Of a stretch of 64,000 nucleotides of DNA, positions 19,877 to 29,410 are shown one piece after another; position 1 is the stretch's first letter; every line of letters starts with the position of its first letter. Source of the DNA: Sphingobium sp. Leaf26. GTDB lineage: Bacteria > Pseudomonadota > Alphaproteobacteria > Sphingomonadales > Sphingomonadaceae. A program made the translations under genes and the position numbers. The notes beneath the pieces were generated by a model that did not search any database, was not told where the DNA came from, and was given only the letters and a program-made list of their open reading frames with translations. The stretch spans positions 65,879 to 129,878 of the forward strand of contig NZ_LMKV01000023.1 in assembly GCF_001421665.1 (NCBI RefSeq). Direction: 5' to 3'.

Positions 19877-22549
19877 ATGACAGGGGGCAGCACCATCGTC
19901 GAGTTCTGGCGAGACGAACAAACCGCGACCGGCAACGAGTCGCAGATGGACGATATCTTGCTTTTGAAACAGGCGGTTCTCGACATAGACGAGAGTGAAG
20001 TGACAGAGGGTGCCGATGAGGCCACGGTTAAGCGTATACGCTGGGCCTTGGCTGTGCTGGCGATCGGCTGGATCGGCTTTGCCGGTTGGGCCGTCGCGAC
20101 ATCGGGCGATCTGGCCGCCGGTCCGTTCGCGTGGGCCAATGCCATCGTCACCATTGCCATCCCACTGATCCTGCTGGCGGTCGCCTACCTCGTGCTGGTG
20201 CGCAACAGTCGCACCGAATCGCGCCGCTATCTCGATACGGCCCGCGCGCTGCGGACGGAGGCGGATCTGCTGGAACTTCGGCTTGGCCGGATCGGCACGC
20301 AACTGGAAGCGGCCCGGCAGTCGATGCAAGACCAGGCCGAACTGCTCGACAGCTATGGCGCCGCCGCCAGCAGCAATATGGAGGCGTCCGCCGAACTGAT
20401 CGCAGGCCGCGCCCAGATCACGGCCGACAAGGCCGAAACCGCCGAACGAGCGGCCATGGCGCTGGTTTCGCGGATGGATCAGTTGATCGGGTCCATTCCC
20501 GAACTGGAAGATCGCACCGGTCGCATGACCGCGCAAATGATGGACAATGGCCATGCGCTGGCCGAACGGATCGACACGCTGGAGGCGCGGCTGCATGCGC
20601 TTGGCGAACTGTCCGACGACGCCCGTGCGCGTACCATGGCGGCGACCAAGAGCCTGGCGAGCCAGTTGACGCAGATGCAGGAAGCGACGCGGTCGGCCTC
20701 CGCAGAAGTGACCGGTCTGGCCGATATCGCATCGGGCCGGATCGACGCGACAGCCCAAGGCGCGCGGCAGGCGATGGATCGCAGCCGCGAGGATATCGAA
20801 GCGCATGCCGCCGCGCTGACGTCTATGATCGAAACGGTCCAGAACAATATGGCCGACAACGGCAAGCTGGTGCGCAGCACTCTGGTCGAAGAGCTTGACG
20901 CCACCGAAGCCGCCGTACGTTCGCGTTTCGAAGGTGTCCAACGCACCGTGCAAACCCTGCTGACGACGACCGACGATGCACTCACTCGCCGAGCGGAAGC
21001 GCTGGAAACGCTCGTTGCCGCTGCTGAAAAGGGCATCGGTCAGGCAAGCGAAGATGCGCTGACCATCCTGGAACGCGACATGGAGGCGATGGAGACCGAC
21101 CTGCGTCGTCGCCTTGACGCAGCGCTACAGCGCGCGCAGGAAACGCTGGCTATCACCGATGGCGGCCTGAACAACCAGACGGCGATGCTCGATGCGCTGA
21201 TCGCCCGGTCGCGCGAAAGCCTGGCTGTAATCGGCGACGAGACGGTCAACGGTCTCAGCGATACGATCGGCGATGTGGAAAGTCGCCTGCACCAGATCAA
21301 CGATATGATCGAAGGCCAACGCAGCCTGATGACCAGCCTGCACGGCAACCTGCTGGAATCCATCACAACCACCGAAGACCGTTTCGCGGCGCTGGAAGAT
21401 AACAGCTTGGCGCGCGGCGAGCGGCTGACCGGGGCGTTGATGCGCATGACGCTGGAAACCCAGCGGATCGATGCCGCACTGGCGAACGGCGGCATGACCG
21501 CTGAAAAGTTGATCGGATGCGCGGAGACGTTGCTGGTTGCATTGGATTCCAGCGTGCGAGAACTGGACGAGACCTATCCGCAAGCGCTGGAGCGGTTCGA
21601 CGCACGCTTGCAACAAAGCCGCGCCCTGCTCGGCAGTACGACGCCGGAGATGGAGCGTCTGGAGGCAATTTCTGAAGCGCTGGTCGGGCGCACCGAAGAG
21701 GCGGAGGAAATGCTGCGCGGTCAGGGCAGTCGCCTCACCGAATGGCTGGAAAGCACGCAAGGCGGGCTGGAGGCCAATCGCGAACTGGTCGAACGGCTGC
21801 GTACGACGCTGGACGGCGCGCATCAGGATGCGACCCGCATCACCGAAGGCGCCGGACCGCTGTTGGTGACCGCGTTACTGCGCGTCAAGGACACGGCCGA
21901 CCAGGCCGCCGAGCGCGCGCGCCAGGCATTGGGCCGCGCTATTCCCGACGCAGTGCAGAAGCTGGCGGAAGCCAGCGACGAGGCGTTGCAGGGTGTCATT
22001 GGCGAAAAGGTGACAGCGCAGATCGAACAAGTTGCGCGCGTGGCGGAGGAAGCGGTCAAGGCGGCGCATCAGGCGTCGGAGCGGCTGACCCGCCAGTTGC
22101 TGACGATCGCCGACACCAGCGCCAGCGTGGAAAAGCGGATCGAGGAAGCGGAACGCGCCTCCGAAACCCGTGATCGCGATCATTTCGCGCGGCGTTCCGC
22201 CCTGCTCATCGAATCGCTCAACAGCACGGCGATCGATGTTGCAAAGCTGCTGTCTAACGATGTGACTGATTCGGCCTGGTCCGCTTATCTGAAGGGCGAC
22301 CGGGGCGTGTTCACCCGCCGCGCGGTGAAGCTGCTGGATGCCGGCGAATCTCGTGAAATTGCGCTTCACTATGACAATGACGCGGAATTCCGCGACCATG
22401 TGAACCGCTATATCCATGATTTCGAGGCGATGTTGCGGATCATCCTGGTGGCGCGTGACGGCAATGCGCTGGGCGTCGCCATACTCTCCTCCGACATGGG
22501 CAAACTCTATGTCGCGCTGGCGCAGGCGATCGAGCGGCTACGGCAATAA
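19877..22549 (+). CDS. TipN-like polar coiled-coil membrane protein
   Basis: An 890-residue protein with a short cytoplasmic N-terminus, two membrane helices (about 53-77 and 85-107) and then some 650 residues of Ala/Glu/Arg/Gln-rich coiled coil. A conserved-looking C-terminal block begins near residue 770 (SALLIESLNSTAIDVAKLLS, then AYLKGDRGVFTRRAVKLLD). This matches the architecture and size of Caulobacter TipN, a polarity factor with two N-terminal membrane segments and a long coiled coil. Orthology is inferred from architecture only; a general coiled-coil membrane protein is the alternative. It is transcribed divergently from the Hpt-like gene. AGGATG precedes the ATG. Confidence 0.65.
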   Translation: MTGGSTIVEFWRDEQTATGNESQMDDILLLKQAVLDIDESEVTEGADEATVKRIRWALAVLAIGWIGFAGWAVATSGDLAAGPFAWANAIVTIAIPLILLAVAYLVLVRNSRTESRRYLDTARALRTEADLLELRLGRIGTQLEAARQSMQDQAELLDSYGAAASSNMEASAELIAGRAQITADKAETAERAAMALVSRMDQLIGSIPELEDRTGRMTAQMMDNGHALAERIDTLEARLHALGELSDDARARTMAATKSLASQLTQMQEATRSASAEVTGLADIASGRIDATAQGARQAMDRSREDIEAHAAALTSMIETVQNNMADNGKLVRSTLVEELDATEAAVRSRFEGVQRTVQTLLTTTDDALTRRAEALETLVAAAEKGIGQASEDALTILERDMEAMETDLRRRLDAALQRAQETLAITDGGLNNQTAMLDALIARSRESLAVIGDETVNGLSDTIGDVESRLHQINDMIEGQRSLMTSLHGNLLESITTTEDRFAALEDNSLARGERLTGALMRMTLETQRIDAALANGGMTAEKLIGCAETLLVALDSSVRELDETYPQALERFDARLQQSRALLGSTTPEMERLEAISEALVGRTEEAEEMLRGQGSRLTEWLESTQGGLEANRELVERLRTTLDGAHQDATRITEGAGPLLVTALLRVKDTADQAAERARQALGRAIPDAVQKLAEASDEALQGVIGEKVTAQIEQVARVAEEAVKAAHQASERLTRQLLTIADTSASVEKRIEEAERASETRDRDHFARRSALLIESLNSTAIDVAKLLSNDVTDSAWSAYLKGDRGVFTRRAVKLLDAGESREIALHYDNDAEFRDHVNRYIHDFEAMLRIILVARDGNALGVAILSSDMGKLYVALAQAIERLRQ

Positions 22550-22558
22550 GGCGATCAT

Positions 22559-23020
22559 TCAGCCGATCATTTTGCGGAAATAGATCACCCGCTCGGTTTC
22601 AGCAAAGCCGGCGGCCTGATGGAAGGCATGGCTGGACAGGTTGGCCATTTCGGCGTCGGACGCCATTTCGGTGCAGCCCTGTTCCGCTCCCCATTCCGCC
22701 ACGGCATGGATCAGGGCACGTCCGAGACCGGCCCGCCTTCTATCGGGCATGACATACAGCCCCTCCACGAACAGGACCGGGCTGGTATCGCAGCCATTGA
22801 CATAATCATGGCGTAGCGCTGCCTCGACAAAGGCCATGGCCACACCCGTCGCATTGATCGCGACAAATGCGACCAGCCCATCGCCCGTCGCCAATATGTC
22901 GGCAATCTCAGTTCGATGATCCGTGTGGCTGGCGTCAGGCCAGAGCGCCGTGCGCATCCGCGCCCAACAGTCCGCATGGACAGCGGCGGCGCGAACGATC
23001 CGCGCCGCTGCCCCGCTCAT
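22559..23020 (-). CDS. AAC(6')-like GNAT acetyltransferase
   Basis: A 153-residue GNAT enzyme closely resembling aminoglycoside 6'-N-acetyltransferases: WARMRTALWPDASHTDH near the N-terminus, AALRHDYVNGCDTSPVLFVEG in the middle, the acetyl-CoA loop RRRAGLGRALI, and EMASDAEMAN...HQAAGFAETERVIYFRK at the C-terminus. This set of motifs is diagnostic for the AAC(6')-I group, including chromosomal forms. It would acetylate the 6'-amino group of aminoglycosides, although the native substrate may differ. It overlaps the DUF1467 gene by four bases at the end of the nuo-birA-coaX-rnj run. Confidence 0.85.
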   Translation of the reverse strand: MSGAAARIVRAAAVHADCWARMRTALWPDASHTDHRTEIADILATGDGLVAFVAINATGVAMAFVEAALRHDYVNGCDTSPVLFVEGLYVMPDRRRAGLGRALIHAVAEWGAEQGCTEMASDAEMANLSSHAFHQAAGFAETERVIYFRKMIG

Positions 23021-23286
23021 CGCGCGACGCGATAGCCGGGCAACATGTCCAGCGTCACCCAGCCCTGCACATAATTGGCATAATAAAGGCCGAACAGGAT
23101 CGTCGCCAATATGGTGGCGCGCAGCACCACGACCGCCGGCCGGAAATTGCTGGGCGCGCTGTCCGCCTGCCCCTTCAGCAGCACTTCACCCGTTTCATTG
23201 GGGGTGCGGATGCCGAAGGGGAGCATGATGAAGGCACTGATGACCCACATCAGGAAATAGATGGCGAAGATGGCGTACCAATTCAT
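23017..23286 (-). CDS. DUF1467 family membrane protein
   Basis: An 89-residue protein with two membrane helices, IFAIYFLMWVISAFIMLPFG and VVVLRATILATILFGLYYAN. The GIRTPNE motif between them is typical of DUF1467, an alphaproteobacterial family of unknown function usually next to rnj. It follows rnj by nine bases and overlaps the acetyltransferase gene, so it is part of the same transcript. Confidence 0.88.
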   Translation of the reverse strand: MNWYAIFAIYFLMWVISAFIMLPFGIRTPNETGEVLLKGQADSAPSNFRPAVVVLRATILATILFGLYYANYVQGWVTLDMLPGYRVAR

Positions 23287-23295
23287 CGCCCCTGT

Positions 23296-24933
23296 CTAGG
23301 CGCGAACGATCAATACGTCCACTATCGGCTTCTTGCCGGTCCAGCGCGTCGCGGTACGGCGCACGGCGAGGCGCAGGCGTTCACGCAAAGCCTCTTCTTC
23401 CAGGGATCCCTTGGGGATCGCGGCAGCCGCTTCCTCGGCCGCTTCCGCCAGAAAAGCCGCCTTGTCTTCCTCGACCGGCACGCCCTGCGTGCGCAGCACC
23501 GGATCGCCGACCAGCTTGCCCTTGCGGTCTATCGCCACGGCCACGCTGATCTGGCCATGCAGGCCCAGCTTGCGGCGTTCGTTCATGGTCGAACCGTCTG
23601 CCGGCAAGATGACGTCGCCATCCAGAACCAGACGTCCCGTGTCCTGTTGTCCGATGATCGCCGGCCCGCCGGGGGCAAGACGCAGCAGGTCGCCGTTGGA
23701 CTGAACCACCGCGTGCGGGATGCCGGTGGAGATACCCAGCCGCGCCTGTTCTGCCATATGACGCCGCTCTCCGTGGACGGGCAGCAGGATATCCGGCCGT
23801 ATCCAGCGATACATGGCCTCCAGTTCGGGGCGGCCGGGATGGCCCGAGACATGAACTGCTGCCTGACGATCGGTGATCATCAAAATATTCTTGGTAGCCA
23901 GCGCATTTTGGATACGCCCGATGGCGATCTCGTTGCCGGGGATCTGCTTGGACGAGAACACGACGGTGTCGCCTTGCGACAGCTTGATCGGGTGACTGTC
24001 GAACGCGATGCGCGACAATGCAGCGCGTGCTTCGCCCTGACCGCCAGTGGCGATAATCATCACCTCGTCCCGTGGCAGGTCCATCACATCTTCCCAGTCG
24101 ACGGTCGGCGGGAAGTCCTTGAGATAGCCCGCAGCCTTGGCCGTGCCGATGATGCGATCGAGTGAACGGCCGGCCACGCACAGCTTGCGCCCGGTAGCGG
24201 CAGCGACTTCGCCCAGCGTCTGAACGCGCGCGGCATTGGATGCGAAGGTCGTGACCAGAACCCGCCCCTTGGCGCCAGCAATCGCCTGCATCAACCCTTC
24301 GCGCACATCGCCTTCAGACCCGCTGGCCTTATCATTGAAGACGTTGGTGCTGTCGCAGACCAGCGCCAGCACGCCTTCGTCACCGATCGCCGTCAGTTCC
24401 GCCGGGGTGGACGGCTGGCCGAGCAACGGCTGTTCGTCCAGTTTCCAGTCGCCGGTATGGAAGATGCGGCCATAAGGCGTATCGATCAGCACCGCATTGC
24501 CCTCCGGAATGGAGTGGGCGAGCGGCACATAGCGGAAGCCGAACGGACCCAGATTGAAGCTGCCTTCATTCTCGATCACATGCAGCTTGACGTCCTTGCT
24601 GAGGCCTTCCTCCTCCAGCTTCAGCCGGATCAGGCCTGCCGTAAAGGGCGTGGCATAAAGCGGGACGCCAAGATCGGCGGCCAGATAGGGGATAGCGCCG
24701 ATATGATCTTCATGCCCGTGGGTGAGAACGATTCCGAGCAAATCGTCGCGCCGCTCCTCGATGAAGCTCAAGTCCGGCAGGACGAGTTCCACGCCGGGAT
24801 AATTGGGGTCGGCAAAGGTCAGGCCGAGGTCGACCATGACCCACTTGCCCTGGCAGCCATATAGATTGACGTTCATGCCGATCTCGCCGGACCCACCGAG
24901 GGCCAGGAAGACCAGTTCATCCTTGGGTGTCAT
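23296..24933 (-). CDS. rnj: Ribonuclease J
   Basis: A 545-residue beta-CASP metallo-beta-lactamase RNase with 5'-3' exonuclease and endonuclease activity. The zinc motif THGHEDHIGAIPYL (about residues 74-87) is complete. Further motifs are HSIPEGNAVLIDTPYGRIFHTGDWKLDEQP and the CASP region VHVSGHPGRPELEAMYRWI with VHGERRHM. In alphaproteobacteria RNase J matures rRNA ends and degrades mRNA alongside RNase E. Its ATG overlaps the coaX stop (TAATG), consistent with coupling. Confidence 0.95.
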   Translation of the reverse strand: MTPKDELVFLALGGSGEIGMNVNLYGCQGKWVMVDLGLTFADPNYPGVELVLPDLSFIEERRDDLLGIVLTHGHEDHIGAIPYLAADLGVPLYATPFTAGLIRLKLEEEGLSKDVKLHVIENEGSFNLGPFGFRYVPLAHSIPEGNAVLIDTPYGRIFHTGDWKLDEQPLLGQPSTPAELTAIGDEGVLALVCDSTNVFNDKASGSEGDVREGLMQAIAGAKGRVLVTTFASNAARVQTLGEVAAATGRKLCVAGRSLDRIIGTAKAAGYLKDFPPTVDWEDVMDLPRDEVMIIATGGQGEARAALSRIAFDSHPIKLSQGDTVVFSSKQIPGNEIAIGRIQNALATKNILMITDRQAAVHVSGHPGRPELEAMYRWIRPDILLPVHGERRHMAEQARLGISTGIPHAVVQSNGDLLRLAPGGPAIIGQQDTGRLVLDGDVILPADGSTMNERRKLGLHGQISVAVAIDRKGKLVGDPVLRTQGVPVEEDKAAFLAEAAEEAAAAIPKGSLEEEALRERLRLAVRRTATRWTGKKPIVDVLIVRA

Positions 24934-25712
24934 TATGTTCTCAAACTCCGTTCGTGCAACAACGCCAACCCCAAAATGGTGAGGTCCGGTGCGATCGCAT
25001 CGAAAATATCGCTATTGTCATTGAAGAGGACCGCTAGTCCTCCGGTCGAAATCACCTTGGCGGGACGGCCGATCTCGGCGCGGATGCGCGCGACCAACCC
25101 CTCCATCATCGCCACATAGCCCCAGAAAACGCCGATCTGCATCGCGTCCACCGTGCTACGCCCGATCACCGACCGATTTTCCGGCGGCTCGATCGCGATC
25201 TTGGGCAGCTTGGCCGCCGCGGCGACCAGAGCATCCAGCGACAGGTTGATACCCGGCGCGATCACGCCGCCCTTGTAGGCACCGCTATAATCGACCACGT
25301 CGAAGGTCGTCGCCGTGCCGAAGTCGATCACGATCAGATCGTCATGATAGAGATGGTGAGCGGCAATGGCGTTTACAACCCGATCCGCGCCAACCGAACT
25401 GGGCTCGGCCACGTCCAGTTCGATGCCCCATTCGACCGGGAACTGCCCGGCGACCAGCGCCGTGGTCTTGAAATATTTTTCCGCCAGCACCTGAAGATTA
25501 TGGAGCGCGCGCGGCACGACGGTGGCGATGATGACCGCCTCCACATCGGCGATGGCATAGCCTTCCAGTTGTAACAACTGGTTCAGCCAGACGACATATT
25601 CGTCGGCCGTGCGCCGGGGGTCCGTGGCTATCCGCCAGCGTGTCTTGATTTCGCGCCCTTCGAGCAGCGCGAAAACGACATTGGTGTTACCCGCGTCGAT
25701 CGCGAGAAGCAT
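24933..25712 (-). CDS. coaX: Type III pantothenate kinase
   Basis: CoaX (259 residues) phosphorylates pantothenate in the first step of CoA synthesis. It belongs to the ASKHA fold and is not feedback-inhibited by CoA. The P-loop equivalent [16 protein letters not shown] is at the N-terminus, which fixes the start at 25712; the frame opens 57 bases earlier inside bir[13 protein letters not shown] and GGVIAPGI are the other nucleotide and substrate motifs. It lies between birA and rnj on one transcript. Confidence 0.95.
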   Translation of the reverse strand: MLLAIDAGNTNVVFALLEGREIKTRWRIATDPRRTADEYVVWLNQLLQLEGYAIADVEAVIIATVVPRALHNLQVLAEKYFKTTALVAGQFPVEWGIELDVAEPSSVGADRVVNAIAAHHLYHDDLIVIDFGTATTFDVVDYSGAYKGGVIAPGINLSLDALVAAAAKLPKIAIEPPENRSVIGRSTVDAMQIGVFWGYVAMMEGLVARIRAEIGRPAKVISTGGLAVLFNDNSDIFDAIAPDLTILGLALLHERSLRT

Positions 25713-25722
25713 GGCCCGTCCC

Positions 25723-26430
25723 TCAACTGAGAATGATATCGCCCGCGTGAATGGCACGGCTCTGTCCATTCGCCAAGCGCAGGATCAGCATGCCTTGACG
25801 ATCGAGCGTGTCGAAACTTCCCTCTACCTCACCGCCATCGGGCAGGATGACACGCATCGGCGTACCCGCGGCATGGGCGTTGAGCAGCCAATGCGCTCGA
25901 ACCGGATCGAGCCCCTGCGCGCGCCAGATGGACAGCCAATGAGCGAAAAGCCGAGCAAGCCGCTCGTACAGCGCCTCCGCCTTGGCATCGCTCGCGCCCT
26001 GCGCCGTCAGGCTGGTGACTGGGCGGTCCAGTCCGACCGGGTACCCGGCGACATTGATGCCGATGCCGACGACGATCGCATCGCCGGCCCGCTCCAACAA
26101 TATGCCGGCGATCTTCGCGCCATCGACCAAAATATCATTGGGCCATTTGATCCGCGCTTGTCCCGCGCAAAGCGGCGCGACCAGAGCATGGACCGCATTG
26201 GCCGCAACCAGCGCCAGCGTGTGGGGCAGCGGATCGGCAGGCTGTAACCGGACAAGCGTCGAGCAATAGAGATTCCCGTCCGGGCTTTCCCATACGCGGC
26301 CCATGCGCCCCTTGCCACCCATCTGGCGGCCGGCGCGCAGCCAGCTGCCATCAGCGCCGCCCTGCTCCGCCAACGCCAGCATATCGGCGTTAGTGGAGCC
26401 GGTTTCCTCGACGAAGCGTAGGAAGGTCAG
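25723..26430 (-). CDS. birA: Biotin--[acetyl-CoA carboxylase] ligase, probable CTG start
   Basis: This monofunctional biotin ligase (about 235 residues, no N-terminal DNA-binding domain) attaches biotin to carboxylase carrier domains. The biotin-binding motif [20 protein letters not shown] and KWPNDILV are clear. The first ATG (26382) would cut off the conserved [11 protein letters not shown] strand that opens the fold. That strand is encoded just upstream, reading back to a CTG at 26430 that overlaps the nuoN stop as CTGA. No ATG, GTG or TTG precedes it in frame nearby, so I propose CTG initiation by coupling. Confidence 0.85.
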   Translation of the reverse strand: MTFLRFVEETGSTNADMLALAEQGGADGSWLRAGRQMGGKGRMGRVWESPDGNLYCSTLVRLQPADPLPHTLALVAANAVHALVAPLCAGQARIKWPNDILVDGAKIAGILLERAGDAIVVGIGINVAGYPVGLDRPVTSLTAQGASDAKAEALYERLARLFAHWLSIWRAQGLDPVRAHWLLNAHAAGTPMRVILPDGGEVEGSFDTLDRQGMLILRLANGQSRAIHAGDIILS

Positions 26431-27863
26431 AAGAGCGACGCCGCAGCGGCAGCGCTCGCCTGATCCAGCATGGGGTTGAGCAGATAGCCCAGCACGATCA
26501 CCACGGCACAGGCCGTCAGGATGATATTCTCGACCGGGCCGCCCTTCGCCTCATAGGCGACGACGGGTTCATCGAAATATATCGTCTTGATGATCTTGAG
26601 ATAATAGAAAGCGCCGATCACCGACATGGCGATACCGAAGGCCGCCAGCGCGGTCAGGCCAGAGGCCACCGCCGCATCGAACACCAGGAACTTGGCCCAG
26701 AAGCCGAACAGCGGCGGGATGCCCGCCATCGAGAACATGAAGATGGCGAGCGCGGCGGCCAGTCCTTTGCGCGACTGCGACAGGCCCGCAAGCCTGGCGA
26801 TCTCTTCGACCGGCTTGCCGTCCGCATCGCGCAATTGCAGGATGCAGGCGAAACCGCCGATGGTCATGATGACGTAGATCGCCATATAGCTCATCGTCGC
26901 TGCCGCACCCGCGGGCGTACCCGCAGCCAGGCCGATCAGCGCGAAGCCGACATTGTTGATAGACGAATAGGCCATCAGGCGCTTGATGTTCGTCTGGCCG
27001 ATGGCCGCCACCGCACCGAACAGGATCGACGCGAGCGCGACGAAGATCACGATCTGCTGCCAGTCCAGACCTGCCGGACCCAGAGCCTCGATCGCGACGC
27101 GGACGGTCAGGCCGATGGCCGCAACCTTGGGCGCGCTGGCGAAGAAGGTGGTGACCGGGGTCGGCGCGCCTTCATAGACGTCGGGCGTCCACATGTGGAA
27201 CGGCACGGCGCTGATCTTGAATGCCAGACCAGCCAGTACGAACACCAGACCAAAAAGCTCGCCCTTCGACACGCCGTCGCCCAGCGCGACGGAAATGCCG
27301 TCGAACGCGGTGCTGCCGGTGAAGCCGTAGAGCAGCGAGATGCCGTAGAGCAGGATGCCGCTCGCCAGCGAACCGAGCACGAAATATTTCAGGCCCGCTT
27401 CGGAAGAGCGCACGTCCTGGCGCATGAAGCTGGCCAGCACGTAGGAGGCAAGGCTGTTCATTTCCAGGCCGACATAGAGCGTCAGCATGTCGCCCGCCGA
27501 CACCATCATGCCCATGCCGATGGCAGCGAACAGGATCAGGACCGGATATTCGGGGCGCGGCACACCGCCGACCGAGAAGAAACGCGGGGCGAGCAGGATA
27601 GCCGCCGCCGCCGCGCCATAGATCAGCGCCTTGGCAAATGCGGAGAAAGCGTCTGCACGATACAGGCCGTCGAACGCATCGGGACCATGGACCAGCGAGC
27701 AGGACAGCGACACGCCTGCGATGGCCAGCACAATGACCGACAGCCAGTTGACCAGGCGGGCCGAGCCATCGCCGCCAAAGGCCGCGACCAGCATCAGCGC
27801 CAGGCCACCCACCGTCAGGATGAGTTCCGGCACGACCGCCAGAAGGGAAGCGGAGTCAATCAT
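26427..27863 (-). CDS. nuoN: NADH-quinone oxidoreductase subunit N
   Basis: NuoN (478 residues) is one of the three antiporter-like proton-pumping subunits of the complex I membrane arm, with about 14 membrane helices. Family motifs include EMNSLASYVLASF, KYFVLGSLASGILLYG (broken-helix region), FKISAVPFHMWTPDVYEGAPTP and KRLMAYSSINNVGFALIGLA. Its start overlaps the nuoM stop and its stop overlaps the proposed birA start. Confidence 0.97.
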   Translation of the reverse strand: MIDSASLLAVVPELILTVGGLALMLVAAFGGDGSARLVNWLSVIVLAIAGVSLSCSLVHGPDAFDGLYRADAFSAFAKALIYGAAAAAILLAPRFFSVGGVPRPEYPVLILFAAIGMGMMVSAGDMLTLYVGLEMNSLASYVLASFMRQDVRSSEAGLKYFVLGSLASGILLYGISLLYGFTGSTAFDGISVALGDGVSKGELFGLVFVLAGLAFKISAVPFHMWTPDVYEGAPTPVTTFFASAPKVAAIGLTVRVAIEALGPAGLDWQQIVIFVALASILFGAVAAIGQTNIKRLMAYSSINNVGFALIGLAAGTPAGAAATMSYMAIYVIMTIGGFACILQLRDADGKPVEEIARLAGLSQSRKGLAAALAIFMFSMAGIPPLFGFWAKFLVFDAAVASGLTALAAFGIAMSVIGAFYYLKIIKTIYFDEPVVAYEAKGGPVENIILTACAVVIVLGYLLNPMLDQASAAAAASLF

Positions 27864-29410
27864 CAGTGCGCCTCCCCGTGCGCGGATGCTTCTTCATGGT
27901 GGCCCTCACTTTTAGGCTTGGGCGCACCCATCTTGATATTGGAGTCACCTGCGGGAGCCGCAGGGGCGAGGCGCGCTTCGAGCGCGCGGATGTCGGCCCG
28001 CATCGGCGCCAGGAAGCTTTCCGGGTAAACCCCCATCCATAGCACCACGGCCGCGATCGGCGCCATCAGCCAGAATTCCCTGATCGACAGGTCGGGCATG
28101 GCCGCAGCATCGGCATTCACCTGATCGCCGTAGCAGATGCGGCGATAGAGATAGAGCATATAGGCTGCACCCAGGATGATGCCCGTGGTGCAGACCAGCG
28201 CTACCCAACTCGATGCCTGATAAACGCCCATCAGCGACAGGAATTCACCGACGAAGTTGGACGTGCCCGGCAGGCCGACCGACGCCATGGTGAAGAACAG
28301 GAACAACACGGCATAGCGCGGCATGTTGATGCTCAGGCCACCATAGCGGTTGATCTCGCGGGTATGAAGGCGGTCATAGACCACGCCCACGCACAGGAAC
28401 AGCGCGCCGGCGACCAGACCATGGCCCAGCATGACCATCATCGCGCCTTCGATGCCCGCCTGGTTGAAGGCGAACAGACCGATGGTGACGATCGCCATAT
28501 GCGCGACCGACGAATAGGCGATCAGCTTCTTCATGTCCGATTGAACGAGCGCGACGAGACTGGTGTAAACCACAGCGACCATCGAGAGGCCCCACACCAT
28601 CGGCGCAAGCTGCGCCGAGGCTTCCGGGAACATCGGCAGCGAGAAGCGGATGAAGCCATAGCCACCCATTTTCAGCAGCACGCCCGCCAGAATGACCGAA
28701 CCGGCGGTCGGCGCCTGAACGTGGGCATCTGGCAGCCAGGTGTGGACCGGCCACATCGGCATCTTCACCGCGAAGCTGGCGAAGAAGGCCAGGAACAGCC
28801 ACGTCTGGACATGCGGATCGAAATTATAGGCCATCAGGACCGGAATTTCGGTCGAACCGGCTTCATGCACCATCCACATCATCGCGATCAGCATCAGGAC
28901 CGAGCCGAACAATGTGTAGAGGAAGAATTTATACGAGGCGTAGATCCGGTCCGCGCCACCCCAGATGCCGATGATAAGGTACATCGGGATCAGGCCGGCT
29001 TCGAACATGATGTAGAAAAGGTAGAGATCCTGCGCCGTGAAGACGCCGATCATCAGCACCTCCATGAACAGGAACGCCGCCATATATTCACCGACGCGCT
29101 TGTTGATCGCGTTCCAGCTTGCGCCGATGCAGATCGGCATCAGGAACACGGTCAGCGCGATCAGCATCAGGGCGATACCGTCGATACCCAGCGCCCAGGC
29201 GAAGCGACCGAAGATCGGCGCATATTCCTGGAACTGCCATTGCAGCCCGCCCTGGTCGAAATTCATCCACAGGACGATGCCCAGGACGAAATCGACCAGC
29301 GTCGCGATCAACGCGATCCAGCGCGCATTATTGGCGCCTGCGAAGAGACAGGCGATGGCCCCGGCCATCGGCACTGCCATCATCAGGGAAAGGATGGGGA
29401 AGCCGTCCAT
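27863..29410 (-). CDS. nuoM: NADH-quinone oxidoreductase subunit M
   Basis: NuoM (515 residues) is an antiporter-like complex I subunit. Visible motifs: [18 protein letters not shown] with the conserved Glu, [36 protein letters not shown] and [15 protein letters not shown]. The C-terminus carries a 40-residue soluble tail rich in Ala, His and Glu (ending [10 protein letters not shown]), longer than in many homologues. It sits between nuoL and nuoN with one-base or ATGA-type overlaps. Confidence 0.97.
   Translation of the reverse strand: MDGFPILSLMMAVPMAGAIACLFAGANNARWIALIATLVDFVLGIVLWMNFDQGGLQWQFQEYAPIFGRFAWALGIDGIALMLIALTVFLMPICIGASWNAINKRVGEYMAAFLFMEVLMIGVFTAQDLYLFYIMFEAGLIPMYLIIGIWGGADRIYASYKFFLYTLFGSVLMLIAMMWMVHEAGSTEIPVLMAYNFDPHVQTWLFLAFFASFAVKMPMWPVHTWLPDAHVQAPTAGSVILAGVLLKMGGYGFIRFSLPMFPEASAQLAPMVWGLSMVAVVYTSLVALVQSDMKKLIAYSSVAHMAIVTIGLFAFNQAGIEGAMMVMLGHGLVAGALFLCVGVVYDRLHTREINRYGGLSINMPRYAVLFLFFTMASVGLPGTSNFVGEFLSLMGVYQASSWVALVCTTGIILGAAYMLYLYRRICYGDQVNADAAAMPDLSIREFWLMAPIAAVVLWMGVYPESFLAPMRADIRALEARLAPAAPAGDSNIKMGAPKPKSEGHHEEASAHGEAH

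Noticed and set aside
22559..23020. Acquired antibiotic resistance gene
   Set aside because: No transposase or integron context; overlaps a core gene and has the same base composition, so intrinsic origin is more likely.
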